Source: an uncultured Eubacteriales bacterium
GTDB taxonomy: Bacteria > Bacillota > Clostridia > Christensenellales > Aristaeellaceae
Assembly: GCA_900548145.1 (NCBI GenBank)
Contig: URJB01000008.1
Span: 1-64,000, forward strand
Direction of reading: 5' to 3'
Length of the DNA stretch: 64,000 bases
Part shown: positions 15,640 through 23,566 of the stretch, piece by piece
Position numbering within the stretch: the first letter of the stretch is position 1
How the letters are laid out: every line of letters starts with the position of its first letter
Position numbers and translations under genes: made by a program
Notes under the pieces: model-generated
Told to the model about the DNA's origin: nothing
Databases searched by the model: none
Seen by the model: the letters and a program-made list of their open reading frames with translations, nothing else

Positions 15640-17132
15640 AAGCGTTTTGGTCGGCCCCGGTCTCCAAAAAGCTGCTGGCGGCGGTCTGCATGGCGCTGCT
15701 GGTCGTCAGCCTGATCCCTCCGCTGGCCCTGTCCTTCTTCAACCACGCCAGCTACGACGATCTGGGCTATTCCATCCGCACTCATGACCGCTGGCGGGAT
15801 ACCGGCAGCTTCTGGCGGACGGTGGAGGCGGCGGCGGAAAATACGGCCGCCATCCGGTATACATGGCAGGGAACCTTCTTCTCCTGCTTTCTGGCGGCGC
15901 TGCAGCCCGCCCTGTTCGGGGAGGGGCTGTACTGGATCACCACGTGGGTGCTGATGGGAACGTTCCTGCTGGCGCTGGGCGCGCTGACCCGGCAGCTGGT
16001 TCGCCGGGTGATGGGCGCGGGCACGGCGGAATGGCTGATCCTGTTTTCCCTTTCCGCGCTGGTAATGATGCAGCTGACCCCCAGCATCAGCGAAGCCTGG
16101 TTCTGGTGGAACGGCGGCATGGTCTATTTGATGGTGTGGTGCTGTCTGGCCCTTCGGACGGCCCTGTGGCTTCGTCTGGAGGGCAGCCGGAGGGGAAGTC
16201 CCCTGTGTCTGCTGGCCATGGCGCTGTTAAGCGCGGCGGTGGGCGGCGGCAATTTCGTCACGCCGCTGTTCGGCTGCGCGCTGGACGCGCTGCTGCTGTT
16301 CTTCTCCTTCCGGCAGAAGGAAAAGAGCCGCTTGGGCAAGCTGACCTGCTTCGTTCTCATGCTGGCGGCCTTTGTCTACAGCATGACCGCCCCGGGCAAC
16401 GCCGTGCGGGGACAGACCCTTTCCGGGGGCATGAGCGCCGTCAAGGCCATTCTGGAATCCTTTTATTTCGGCATGGCGCTCATGAGCCGATACTTCTCGC
16501 CGGCGCTGGCGGCCCTGTGGCTGGCAACGGTGCTGATTCTCAGGGAGCGGCTGATGCGGAGCCGGTTTTCCTTCCGTTATCCGCTGCTGGCGGTGGGCGC
16601 TTTCGTCTGCCTGTACTGCTGCCAGCTCACGCCGACCCTGTACACCGGCAACTATCTGGGAGACGGCCGGGCGCAGGTATTGCAGTATGACAACTATGTA
16701 CTGCTGTCCACGGCGCTGGTCGTGTATCTGGCCGGTTGGGCGCTGAAACGATACGGAACCGGACAGGTTAGCCGCCCGCCGACCCGGGCCGGGGCCGCTG
16801 CGGCGGCAGCGCTGCTTCTGCTGGGCATGATGAGCTTCCAGCGGACGGACGGGCAGCTTCCGGGCGTACAGAACACCCTGACCGTCAGCACCCTTCGGTC
16901 GCTGGTCAGCGGGCAGGCCGCCGCCTTTGACGAGGCCATGACCCGCCGGGACGATGAAATGAACGATACATCCGTCCGAGCGGCACAACTGGAGCCGGTA
17001 GAGGACATCCCGGAGGCGTTCATGGGCGAGGTGCTGGATACCGATATGAAGGACTACGTGCTGAACCTGTACGCGGAGTATTATCAAAAGGACAGCGTTG
17101 CGCTGAAAACGGAGGCGCAGGACGAACCATAA
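15636..17132 (+). CDS. Polytopic membrane protein, DUF6056-like, copy B
   Basis: 498 aa. GTG at 15636 is chosen (AGAGGAGGA at 15621-15629); it overlaps the stop of copy A. It is clearly a paralogue of copy A: the same first loop (NHASYDDLGYS), RYTWQGTFFSC, the MTAPGNAVRGQ motif where A has MSAPGNTVRAG, and a parallel C-terminal tail ending with an extracytoplasmic region. Copies A and B probably arose by tandem duplication and may work on successive or alternative lipid-linked substrates. Function otherwise unknown. Confidence 0.7.
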   Translation: MKAFWSAPVSKKLLAAVCMALLVVSLIPPLALSFFNHASYDDLGYSIRTHDRWRDTGSFWRTVEAAAENTAAIRYTWQGTFFSCFLAALQPALFGEGLYWITTWVLMGTFLLALGALTRQLVRRVMGAGTAEWLILFSLSALVMMQLTPSISEAWFWWNGGMVYLMVWCCLALRTALWLRLEGSRRGSPLCLLAMALLSAAVGGGNFVTPLFGCALDALLLFFSFRQKEKSRLGKLTCFVLMLAAFVYSMTAPGNAVRGQTLSGGMSAVKAILESFYFGMALMSRYFSPALAALWLATVLILRERLMRSRFSFRYPLLAVGAFVCLYCCQLTPTLYTGNYLGDGRAQVLQYDNYVLLSTALVVYLAGWALKRYGTGQVSRPPTRAGAAAAAALLLLGMMSFQRTDGQLPGVQNTLTVSTLRSLVSGQAAAFDEAMTRRDDEMNDTSVRAAQLEPVEDIPEAFMGEVLDTDMKDYVLNLYAEYYQKDSVALKTEAQDEP

Positions 17133-17150
17133 GAAAGGGGGAAAACCAGC

Positions 17151-17894
17151 TTGCTTCTGGAAGGAAAGAATATCGTGCTGACCGGCGCGAACCGGGGTAT
17201 CGGCAACGCCATGCTGCACCGCTTCGCCGAAGAGGGCGGCAATGTCTGGGCCTTTGCCCGCAGGCCATCGGAATCGTTCGAACAGGACTGCCGGGAAACG
17301 GCGGAGCGCTTCGGCGTGTGGGTGGAGCCCGTTTACTGCGAGCTGACCGATACCGAGGCCCTGAAGGGGGCGTTCAGGCAGATCATGGCGGAGAAAAAGC
17401 CCCTGCACGGGCTGGTGAACAACGCAGGCGTCATGGGCGAGGATAAGATGTTCCAGATGACCTCCGCCGAGGAAATGCACCGCACCTTTGAGGTGAATTT
17501 CTTCGCCATGGTGGAGGTCAGCCGTTTGGCCACCAGGCTTATGGCCCGGAACAAAGGCGGAGCCGTGGTCAACGTGGCCAGCATCGCGGGCCTCGACGGC
17601 GACAGCCGGTTGGACTATTCCGCCTCCAAGGCTGCGGTGATCGCCGCCAGCAAAAAGATGGCCCGGGAGCTGGTCAGCGTGGGCATTCGGGTGAATGTGC
17701 TGGCCCCCGGCTTTACGGACACCGAGCTGGTGGCGGGGCTGAGCGAAAAAGTGGTGGAGCAGCAGCTTTCCAAAATTCTGATGCACCGCAAGGCCCGCCC
17801 GGAGGAAATCGCCAACGTGGCGGCCTTCCTGCTCAGCGACCTGTCCAGCTACGTGACCGGTCAGGTCTGGCGGGCGGACGGCGGAATCCTTTGA
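17151..17894 (+). CDS. Short-chain dehydrogenase/reductase, FabG-like
   Basis: 247 aa, TTG start at 17151 (AAAGGGGG upstream). Rossmann NAD(P) motif TGANRGIG at residues 10-17, NNAGVM around 85, catalytic Ser in NVASIAG (about 135) and YSASK (Tyr/Lys, about 152-156). Classical SDR length. The closest relatives by motif are 3-oxoacyl-ACP reductases. Being followed by an ACP gene 43 bp downstream, it probably reduces an acyl chain or keto group carried on that ACP, rather than serving bulk fatty-acid synthesis. Confidence 0.85.
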   Translation: MLLEGKNIVLTGANRGIGNAMLHRFAEEGGNVWAFARRPSESFEQDCRETAERFGVWVEPVYCELTDTEALKGAFRQIMAEKKPLHGLVNNAGVMGEDKMFQMTSAEEMHRTFEVNFFAMVEVSRLATRLMARNKGGAVVNVASIAGLDGDSRLDYSASKAAVIAASKKMARELVSVGIRVNVLAPGFTDTELVAGLSEKVVEQQLSKILMHRKARPEEIANVAAFLLSDLSSYVTGQVWRADGGIL

Positions 17895-17937
17895 ATTTCT
17901 GGTTTTCTAAAGAAATCATACAGTACGACAGGAGTGC

Positions 17938-18180
17938 ATGAAAATGACGAACATGGAAAAATACGTGAAGGCTTTCTCCGAGGCGCTGGAAGTGCCCGAA
18001 TCCGACGTACCCGCTCTGGTATACGGCAAGAGCGAGGCGTGGGACAGCGTAGGCCACATGACGCTGGTGGCCGCGCTGGAGGATGCGTTCGACATCATGA
18101 TCGACATGGATGATATTATTGACCTGAGCTCTTTTGAAAAGGGAAAGGAGATCCTGAAGAAGTATGATGTGGAGCTTTGA
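17938..18180 (+). CDS. Acyl carrier protein (specialised)
   Basis: 80 aa acidic protein. The phosphopantetheine attachment Ser is in WDSVGHM (about residue 37), a variant of the usual DSLDxVE motif, which marks it as a pathway-specific carrier rather than housekeeping AcpP. ATG at 17938 follows CAGGAG; an ATG six bases later is also possible. Its last 17 bases overlap the adenylating-enzyme gene. It likely carries the acyl group handled by its SDR, ligase, LuxE and LuxC neighbours. Confidence 0.88.
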   Translation: MKMTNMEKYVKAFSEALEVPESDVPALVYGKSEAWDSVGHMTLVAALEDAFDIMIDMDDIIDLSSFEKGKEILKKYDVEL

Positions 18181-19570
18181 GCGCTTCGGGGACAGGACGG
18201 CGCTTGTGGATGAGCACGGCGCGAGCCTGACCTACCGCCAGCTGAAGCAGGAGGCCGACGCGCTGTGCGCCGCCGCCGGCGGACGCTGCCTGACCTTCAA
18301 CCTGTGCCGCAACACGCTGGGCAGCCTTTTGGGCTACGCGGGCTTCGTGGAGGGCGGCGTGGTGCCCGTGCTGTTGAACGAGGAAATGGATCGGGAGCTG
18401 CTGAAGGGCCTGTATGACAACTATCATCCGGCGTTTTTGTGGGCCCCGGAGGATTTCGCATGGGACGGCTGCGAGCCGGTGTACCAAAGCCTGGGCTATC
18501 ACCTGCTGAAAACGCCCTTTGGCCGGGAAGCGGAGCTGTATCCCGAGCTGGGGCTGCTTTTGACCACCAGCGGCTCTACCGGCAGCCCCAAGTTTGTGCG
18601 GCAGAGCTACCGAAATATCCGGGCCAACACGGACAGCATCGTGGAATACCTGAAGCTGGACGAGACCGAGCGGCCCATTACCACGCTGCCCATGAATTAC
18701 ACCTACGGCGTGAGCATCCTCAACACCCATCTGGACGTAGGCGCGACCATCCTTGTGACGGAGCACGGCATCGCCCAGCGGGAATTCTGGGATTTCTTCC
18801 GCCGGGAAAACGCCACCAGCTTCGGCGGTGTGCCCTACACCTATGAAATGCTGGACCGGATGCGCTTTTTCCGCATGGAGCTGCCCAGCCTGCGCACCAT
18901 GACCCAGGCCGGGGGCAAGCTGCAGAAGGAGCTGCACCGCAAGTTTGTGGAGTGGTGTCTGGAAAAGGGCAAGCAGTTCATCGTCATGTACGGCCAGTGT
19001 GAGGCCACCGCCCGTATGGCCTATCTGCCGTGGGAAAAGAGTCTGGAGAAGGTGGGCGGCATTGGAATCGCCATTCCCGGCGGACAGTTCCGGCTGATCG
19101 CCGCCGACGGCAGCGAGATCACCGAGACGGGCGTGACCGGCGAGCTGAAATACTACGGCGATAACGTGACGCTGGGCTATGCCGTCTGTCAGGCCGACCT
19201 GCGCAAGGGCGACGAGCGGGGCGGCGTGCTGGAAACCGGCGATATGGCGCAGGTGGACGCGGACGGCTACTACACCATCGTGGGCCGGAAAAAGCGCTTT
19301 TTGAAGCTGTACGGCAACCGGGTCAATCTGGACGAGCTGGAGCAGCTGCTCAAGGCGGCGTTCCCCGGCGTGGACGTGGCCTGCGGCGGCGTGGACGATC
19401 ATCTGATGTTCTTCTCCACCGACGAAAGCAGGCTGGCCGAGATGCGCGCCTTCCTGTCCGAAAAGACGAAGCAGAACGCCGCTGCCTTCCGGGGCATGGC
19501 GCTGCCGTCCATTCCCAAAAACGACGCGGGCAAGACCCTGTACCGCGAACTGGAGAAATACTATGATTGA
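18164..19570 (+). CDS. AMP-forming acyl/aryl-adenylating enzyme
   Basis: 468 aa ANL-superfamily protein. ATP-loop TTSGSTGSPKFV (about residues 134-145), A5-type MYGQCEATARM (about 275), A7-type LETGDMAQVD followed by GRKKRFLKLYGNRVNLDELE (about 360-400), and the catalytic Lys in NDAGKTLYREL near the C-terminus. These enzymes activate a carboxylic acid as acyl-AMP and load it on CoA or an ACP. Overlap with the ACP gene suggests that ACP is the acceptor. The acid cannot be predicted from sequence. Confidence 0.87.
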   Translation: MMWSFERFGDRTALVDEHGASLTYRQLKQEADALCAAAGGRCLTFNLCRNTLGSLLGYAGFVEGGVVPVLLNEEMDRELLKGLYDNYHPAFLWAPEDFAWDGCEPVYQSLGYHLLKTPFGREAELYPELGLLLTTSGSTGSPKFVRQSYRNIRANTDSIVEYLKLDETERPITTLPMNYTYGVSILNTHLDVGATILVTEHGIAQREFWDFFRRENATSFGGVPYTYEMLDRMRFFRMELPSLRTMTQAGGKLQKELHRKFVEWCLEKGKQFIVMYGQCEATARMAYLPWEKSLEKVGGIGIAIPGGQFRLIAADGSEITETGVTGELKYYGDNVTLGYAVCQADLRKGDERGGVLETGDMAQVDADGYYTIVGRKKRFLKLYGNRVNLDELEQLLKAAFPGVDVACGGVDDHLMFFSTDESRLAEMRAFLSEKTKQNAAAFRGMALPSIPKNDAGKTLYRELEKYYD

Positions 19571-20645
19571 TCTGCAGGCCCTTCCCGAGCTGCCGCCCTA
19601 CGGCATGGCCCGGGAAGAAAAGCGGGCCTTTCTGGCCCGGGAGCTGGGTGAGCTGACCCGTTTTCACGGCGAACGCTGCCCGGAATACGGGCGGCTGCTG
19701 GCGGCGCTGGGCGCGCAGTCGGGGCAGACGGACGATTTTGAAAGCCTGCCCTTTCTGCCCGTGCGCCTTTTCAAGGAGTTTTCCCTGAAAAGCGTGCCGG
19801 AGGAAGCGCTGGCCCGCACCATGACCTCCTCTGGCACCACGGGCCAGCAGGTCAGCCGCATCTATCTGGATCGGGAGACCAGCGCTTTGCAGTCCAAGGT
19901 GCTGTCCCGCATCATGGGGGATTTTCTGGGCAAGCAGCGCCTGCCCATGGTGATTCTGGATTCCCCGGCGGTGGTGAAAAACCGGGCCATGTTTTCCGCC
20001 CGGGGCGCGGGCATTCTGGGCTTCAGCATGTTTGGCCGGGACAAGATCTACGCGCTGGACGAAAACATGCAGCTGGATACGGAAGGGCTGAAGGCCTTTC
20101 TGGAAAAGCACGAAGGGGAGGATATTTTCCTCTTCGGCTTCACCTTCATGATCTGGCTGTATTTTGTGAAGGAACTTCGCCGCACGGGCTATCGTCCCGA
20201 TCTGAGCCAGGGCGTGCTGGTTCACGGCGGCGGCTGGAAAAAGCTGGCCGACCAGCATATCTCCACCGGGGCGTTCAAGCAGGCCCTGCAGGAGACCTGC
20301 GGCCTGACCCGCGTCCACAATTACTACGGCATGGTGGAGCAGACCGGCTCCATCTACATGGAATGCGAATGCGGCCATCTTCACGCTCCGGTGTGGTCGG
20401 ATGTGACCATCCGCCGCCCGGAGGATTTTTCCGTGGCCGCAGCCGGGGAAAAGGGGCTGGTGCAGGTGGCCAGCGTGCTGCCCCGCAGCTATCCCGGCCA
20501 CATCCTGCTGACTGAGGACGAAGGCCGCATTCTGGGCGAGGACGACTGCCCCTGCGGCCGCAAGGGCAGGTATTTTGAAATTCTGGGGCGCATTCAGCGC
20601 GCCGAGGTTCGGGGGTGCAGCGATACCTATGAGCAACGCCGTTGA
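19563..20645 (+). CDS. LuxE-like acyl-protein synthetase
   Basis: 360 aa, overlaps the previous gene by 8 bp. ATP-binding loop TSSGTTGQQ (about residues 84-92) and the rest of the sequence match the LuxE/PaaK-type adenylating family. The last residues include RGCSD with Cys352, which sits where LuxE carries its acyl-accepting cysteine near the C-terminus. In bioluminescent bacteria LuxE activates fatty acid and hands it to the reductase LuxC. The LuxC homologue directly follows, so a LuxE-LuxC complex is likely. No luxA or luxB (luciferase) or luxD is present in the window. Confidence 0.88.
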   Translation: MIDLQALPELPPYGMAREEKRAFLARELGELTRFHGERCPEYGRLLAALGAQSGQTDDFESLPFLPVRLFKEFSLKSVPEEALARTMTSSGTTGQQVSRIYLDRETSALQSKVLSRIMGDFLGKQRLPMVILDSPAVVKNRAMFSARGAGILGFSMFGRDKIYALDENMQLDTEGLKAFLEKHEGEDIFLFGFTFMIWLYFVKELRRTGYRPDLSQGVLVHGGGWKKLADQHISTGAFKQALQETCGLTRVHNYYGMVEQTGSIYMECECGHLHAPVWSDVTIRRPEDFSVAAAGEKGLVQVASVLPRSYPGHILLTEDEGRILGEDDCPCGRKGRYFEILGRIQRAEVRGCSDTYEQRR

Positions 20646-21822
20646 ACGTCTTTGCGGACGGGAGCCGGAAAGCGGGCTTCGGCCCCTGCGGCCCTTTGCG
20701 CCGGAGGCGCTGGACTTTCTGTCAGCCCTGTCCGCAGCCCTGCTGAAGGACCGGGAGGCGAAGGTTTACCCGGACGTGATCACCTTTGCCTATTTCTGCC
20801 GCAAGGCCCATCTGGCCCGGCTGCAGGAGGAATACGCCGGGCAGCTGGACGACCGGCTGGGCCGGGGTGTGGTGTTCCACATCGCGCCCAGTAACGTGCC
20901 CATCAACTTCGCCTACTCGCTGGCGGCGGCGCTGCTCAGCGGCAACGGCAGCGTCGTCAAGGCCTCCAGCCGGGATTTTGTCCAGACCCGCATCGTCTGC
21001 CGGGCCATGGAAAAGCTGCTGGCGGAGGATTTTCCGGCGCTGGCCCCCTACGTCTGCGTGGTGACCTATCCCCGGGAGGCGCAGGAAGTGACGGAACGGT
21101 TCAGCGCCCGCTGCCACGCCCGGGTCATCTGGGGCGGCGACGAAACAGTGCGCCGGGTACGGGAAGCGGCTTTGCCGCCCCGGGCCGTGGAGGTGGCCTT
21201 CGCCGACCGCTACAGCCTTTTGTGCATCCGCCCCGAAGCGGTGCTGGCCCTTTCGGCGGAGGAGCTGGAACGGCTGGCGAAGGACTTCTATAACGATACG
21301 TATCTCACCGACCAGAACGCCTGCACCTCGCCCCGGCTGATCTATTGGGTGGGAGAGGGAGAAAGCCGGGAAGCGTCGGAACGCTTTTTCCGTGCGATGG
21401 GCGCTTATGCCCGGCAGCGTTACGAGCTGCCCGCCGTGACGGCGGTGGACAAGCTGACTGCCGCCTGCCGTGCCGCCATGAAGCTGGAAGGCGCGGAGAT
21501 CATCCCCGGCCCCGACAACTGGGTCGCCCGGGTTCGGGTCAAGCGCCTCTGCCCCGAGCTGTACGACCTGCGCAGCCCCGGCGGATTCTTTCTGGAATAC
21601 GCCGCGCCCACGCTGGACGCGCTGCGGGATTTCGTTACGCCCCGGGTGCAGACCTTGAGCTATCTGGGCTTCCAGCCGGAGGAGCTGAGCCGCTTCGTGC
21701 TGGAAAACGGCCTGACCGGCGTTGACCGCATCGTGCCCGTGGGCCACACCATGGATTTTGCCCTGACCTGGGACGGCTACGACCTGATCCAGACCCTGTC
21801 CCGGAAGATCAGCGCTCTGTAA
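20629..21822 (+). CDS. LuxC-like acyl-CoA/acyl-protein reductase
   Basis: 397 aa. ATG at 20629 overlaps the LuxE stop by 17 bp; an in-frame ATG at 20575 lies deep inside luxE and is less likely. The aldehyde-dehydrogenase-like fold shows IAPSNVPINFAYSL and GNGSVVKASSRD (nucleotide-binding region, about 85-115) and QNACTSP with Cys232, which matches the catalytic cysteine of LuxC. LuxC reduces an enzyme-bound acyl group to an aldehyde with NADPH. Here the product probably feeds a glycoconjugate or lipid pathway rather than light. Confidence 0.88.
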   Translation: MSNAVERLCGREPESGLRPLRPFAPEALDFLSALSAALLKDREAKVYPDVITFAYFCRKAHLARLQEEYAGQLDDRLGRGVVFHIAPSNVPINFAYSLAAALLSGNGSVVKASSRDFVQTRIVCRAMEKLLAEDFPALAPYVCVVTYPREAQEVTERFSARCHARVIWGGDETVRRVREAALPPRAVEVAFADRYSLLCIRPEAVLALSAEELERLAKDFYNDTYLTDQNACTSPRLIYWVGEGESREASERFFRAMGAYARQRYELPAVTAVDKLTAACRAAMKLEGAEIIPGPDNWVARVRVKRLCPELYDLRSPGGFFLEYAAPTLDALRDFVTPRVQTLSYLGFQPEELSRFVLENGLTGVDRIVPVGHTMDFALTWDGYDLIQTLSRKISAL

Positions 21823-21850
21823 GCAGCGCAAGAAACGAGGAATTCTGCCG

Positions 21851-22828
21851 ATGAACAAGCCCATGCTTTCCTTCGTCATTCCCTGCTACCGCTCCGAGCA
21901 TACCATCGGCGCGGTGGTGAAGGAGCTGACGGACACTCTTTCCACCCGGCCGGAATATGAATACGAGATCGTGCTGGTCAACGACGGCAGCCCGGACAAC
22001 ACAGCCGGCGCGCTGGAAGCGCTGGCCCGGCAGGAGCCCCGGGTGGTGTTTGTGGATCTGAGCCGCAATTTCGGCCAGCACAGCGCGCTGATGGCAGGCT
22101 TTCATCAGGTGAAGGGCAATATCGTCATTTGTCTGGACGACGACGGCCAGACCCCGGCCTGCGAGTGCTTCAAGCTGATCGACAAGGTGGAGGAAGGCTA
22201 CGACATCGTCTTTGCCGAGTACCCGGAGCGCCGCCAGAACTGGTTCCGCAATCTGGGCAGCCGGTTCAACGCCGCCTGCAACCATTTCTTCTTCGGTCAG
22301 CCCCGGGAGCTGAAGGCCAACAGCTACTATGCCTGCCGCCGCTTTGTGGTGGATGCGGCGCTGCAATATCCCAATCCGTTCCCGTATGTGACGGGGCTTC
22401 TGTTCCAGAGCGTCAGCCGCTACTGCAACGTGCCCGTGAACCATCGGGCCCGGATGGAAGGCCGCAGCGGCTACAGCCTGAAAAAGCTGGTGGGTCTGTG
22501 GTTTAACGGTGTAACGTCCTTTTCCATCAAGCCCCTGCGGTTTGCCACCTATTTCGGCTTCTTCGTGGCGGCTTTCGGGTTTATTTTCGCGCTGGTGACC
22601 ATCATCCGCAAGCTGGTGAACCCGGCCATGCAGGCGGGATGGGCCAGCACCATTTCCCTGATTCTGTTCATGGGCGGGGTCATCGTGCTGCTCATCGGGC
22701 TGGTGGGGGAGTATATCGGACGCATTTATCTCAGCATCAACCGCTATCCGCAGTTTGTGGTGCGGCGGGTGATGCACGGCGGGGAGGAAGAAAAGCATGA
22801 AGACGACGCACGCAGTCTGGGAGCGTGA
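21851..22828 (+). CDS. GT2 glycosyltransferase, polyprenyl-phosphate type with two C-terminal helices
   Basis: 325 aa, ATG at 21851 with CGAGGAA upstream. N-terminal GT-A domain: SFVIPCYRSEHTIGAVV, VLVNDGSPDNT, then the DDDGQ metal-binding motif (about residue 95-99) and FGQ..L segment. Two strong hydrophobic helices are present around 235-305. This layout matches ArnC/GtrB/DPM1-like enzymes, which put a sugar on undecaprenyl phosphate at the inner leaflet. It overlaps the next gene by 32 bp. It links the LuxC/LuxE set to lipid-linked sugar chemistry. Confidence 0.87.
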   Translation: MNKPMLSFVIPCYRSEHTIGAVVKELTDTLSTRPEYEYEIVLVNDGSPDNTAGALEALARQEPRVVFVDLSRNFGQHSALMAGFHQVKGNIVICLDDDGQTPACECFKLIDKVEEGYDIVFAEYPERRQNWFRNLGSRFNAACNHFFFGQPRELKANSYYACRRFVVDAALQYPNPFPYVTGLLFQSVSRYCNVPVNHRARMEGRSGYSLKKLVGLWFNGVTSFSIKPLRFATYFGFFVAAFGFIFALVTIIRKLVNPAMQAGWASTISLILFMGGVIVLLIGLVGEYIGRIYLSINRYPQFVVRRVMHGGEEEKHEDDARSLGA

Positions 22829-23537
22829 AAACATCGGCGTGGACGCGTGGGAGATCGCGCTGGACGCGCAGGACACCATTGAAGCGCTGGCGGAGGAAGA
22901 ACGGCGCATCATCGCCGAGGGGGCGGAGTACATCGTGCTCAAAAGCCCGGTGAACTGCCCGCAGCTGCTGTTCGGCCTGACGGGGCTGGGCTACACCTTT
23001 GTGGAAACGGTCTTCCATGTGGAAATTCGCCGGAAGGACTACCACATGCCGGAGACCATCGCCCGGTTCGACCGGGGGCTGACCGTGGTGGAACGCACCG
23101 ACCCGGAAAATCAGGCCCGCATCGACCGCATCATCCGCAGCGGAATCTTCATCAGTGACCGGGTCTCCATCGATCCCGCCTTTTCCGTGAAGCTGGGCGG
23201 CCAGCGCTATGCCAACTGGCTGCGCTCCATGGTGCAGAAGGGCGGCCATCTGTACGAGGTGTTGCAGGGCGAAAAGCCCATCGGGTTCTTCGTCATCTGC
23301 CGCAAGGACGAGGACACCGTGGACCCGGTGCTCATGGCCATGTACGACCAGCAGAACGACCGGGGGCTGGGCGCGCTTCTGCACAAAAAGACGCTGGACA
23401 CCTGCTTCACCCATCCGTGCAAGCGGCTGACCAGCACCATCGTCTCCAACAATTCCAAGGTGCTTCGGGTCTATGTCAACGCGGGCGCGACCATTGCCGA
23501 TACGCTGTATACGTATGTCAAGCACGTCGAGCGCTGA
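22797..23537 (+). CDS. GNAT N-acyltransferase, WecD-like
   Basis: 246 aa. ATG at 22797 lies within the end of the glycosyltransferase gene. The N-terminal half resembles WecD/RffC, the acetyltransferase for amino-deoxysugar nucleotides; the C-terminal GNAT core has QQNDRGLGALLHKKTLD (acetyl-CoA loop) and NNSKVLRVYVNAGATI. A sugar-amine acyltransferase next to a polyprenyl glycosyltransferase and a dedicated ACP suggests N-acylation of a sugar, possibly from the ACP-bound acyl group. This is inference; a simple acetyl donor is equally possible. Confidence 0.72.
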   Translation: MKTTHAVWERENIGVDAWEIALDAQDTIEALAEEERRIIAEGAEYIVLKSPVNCPQLLFGLTGLGYTFVETVFHVEIRRKDYHMPETIARFDRGLTVVERTDPENQARIDRIIRSGIFISDRVSIDPAFSVKLGGQRYANWLRSMVQKGGHLYEVLQGEKPIGFFVICRKDEDTVDPVLMAMYDQQNDRGLGALLHKKTLDTCFTHPCKRLTSTIVSNNSKVLRVYVNAGATIADTLYTYVKHVER

Positions 23538-23566
23538 CACGCGCCGGGGCGTAAGGGAGGAATCCG

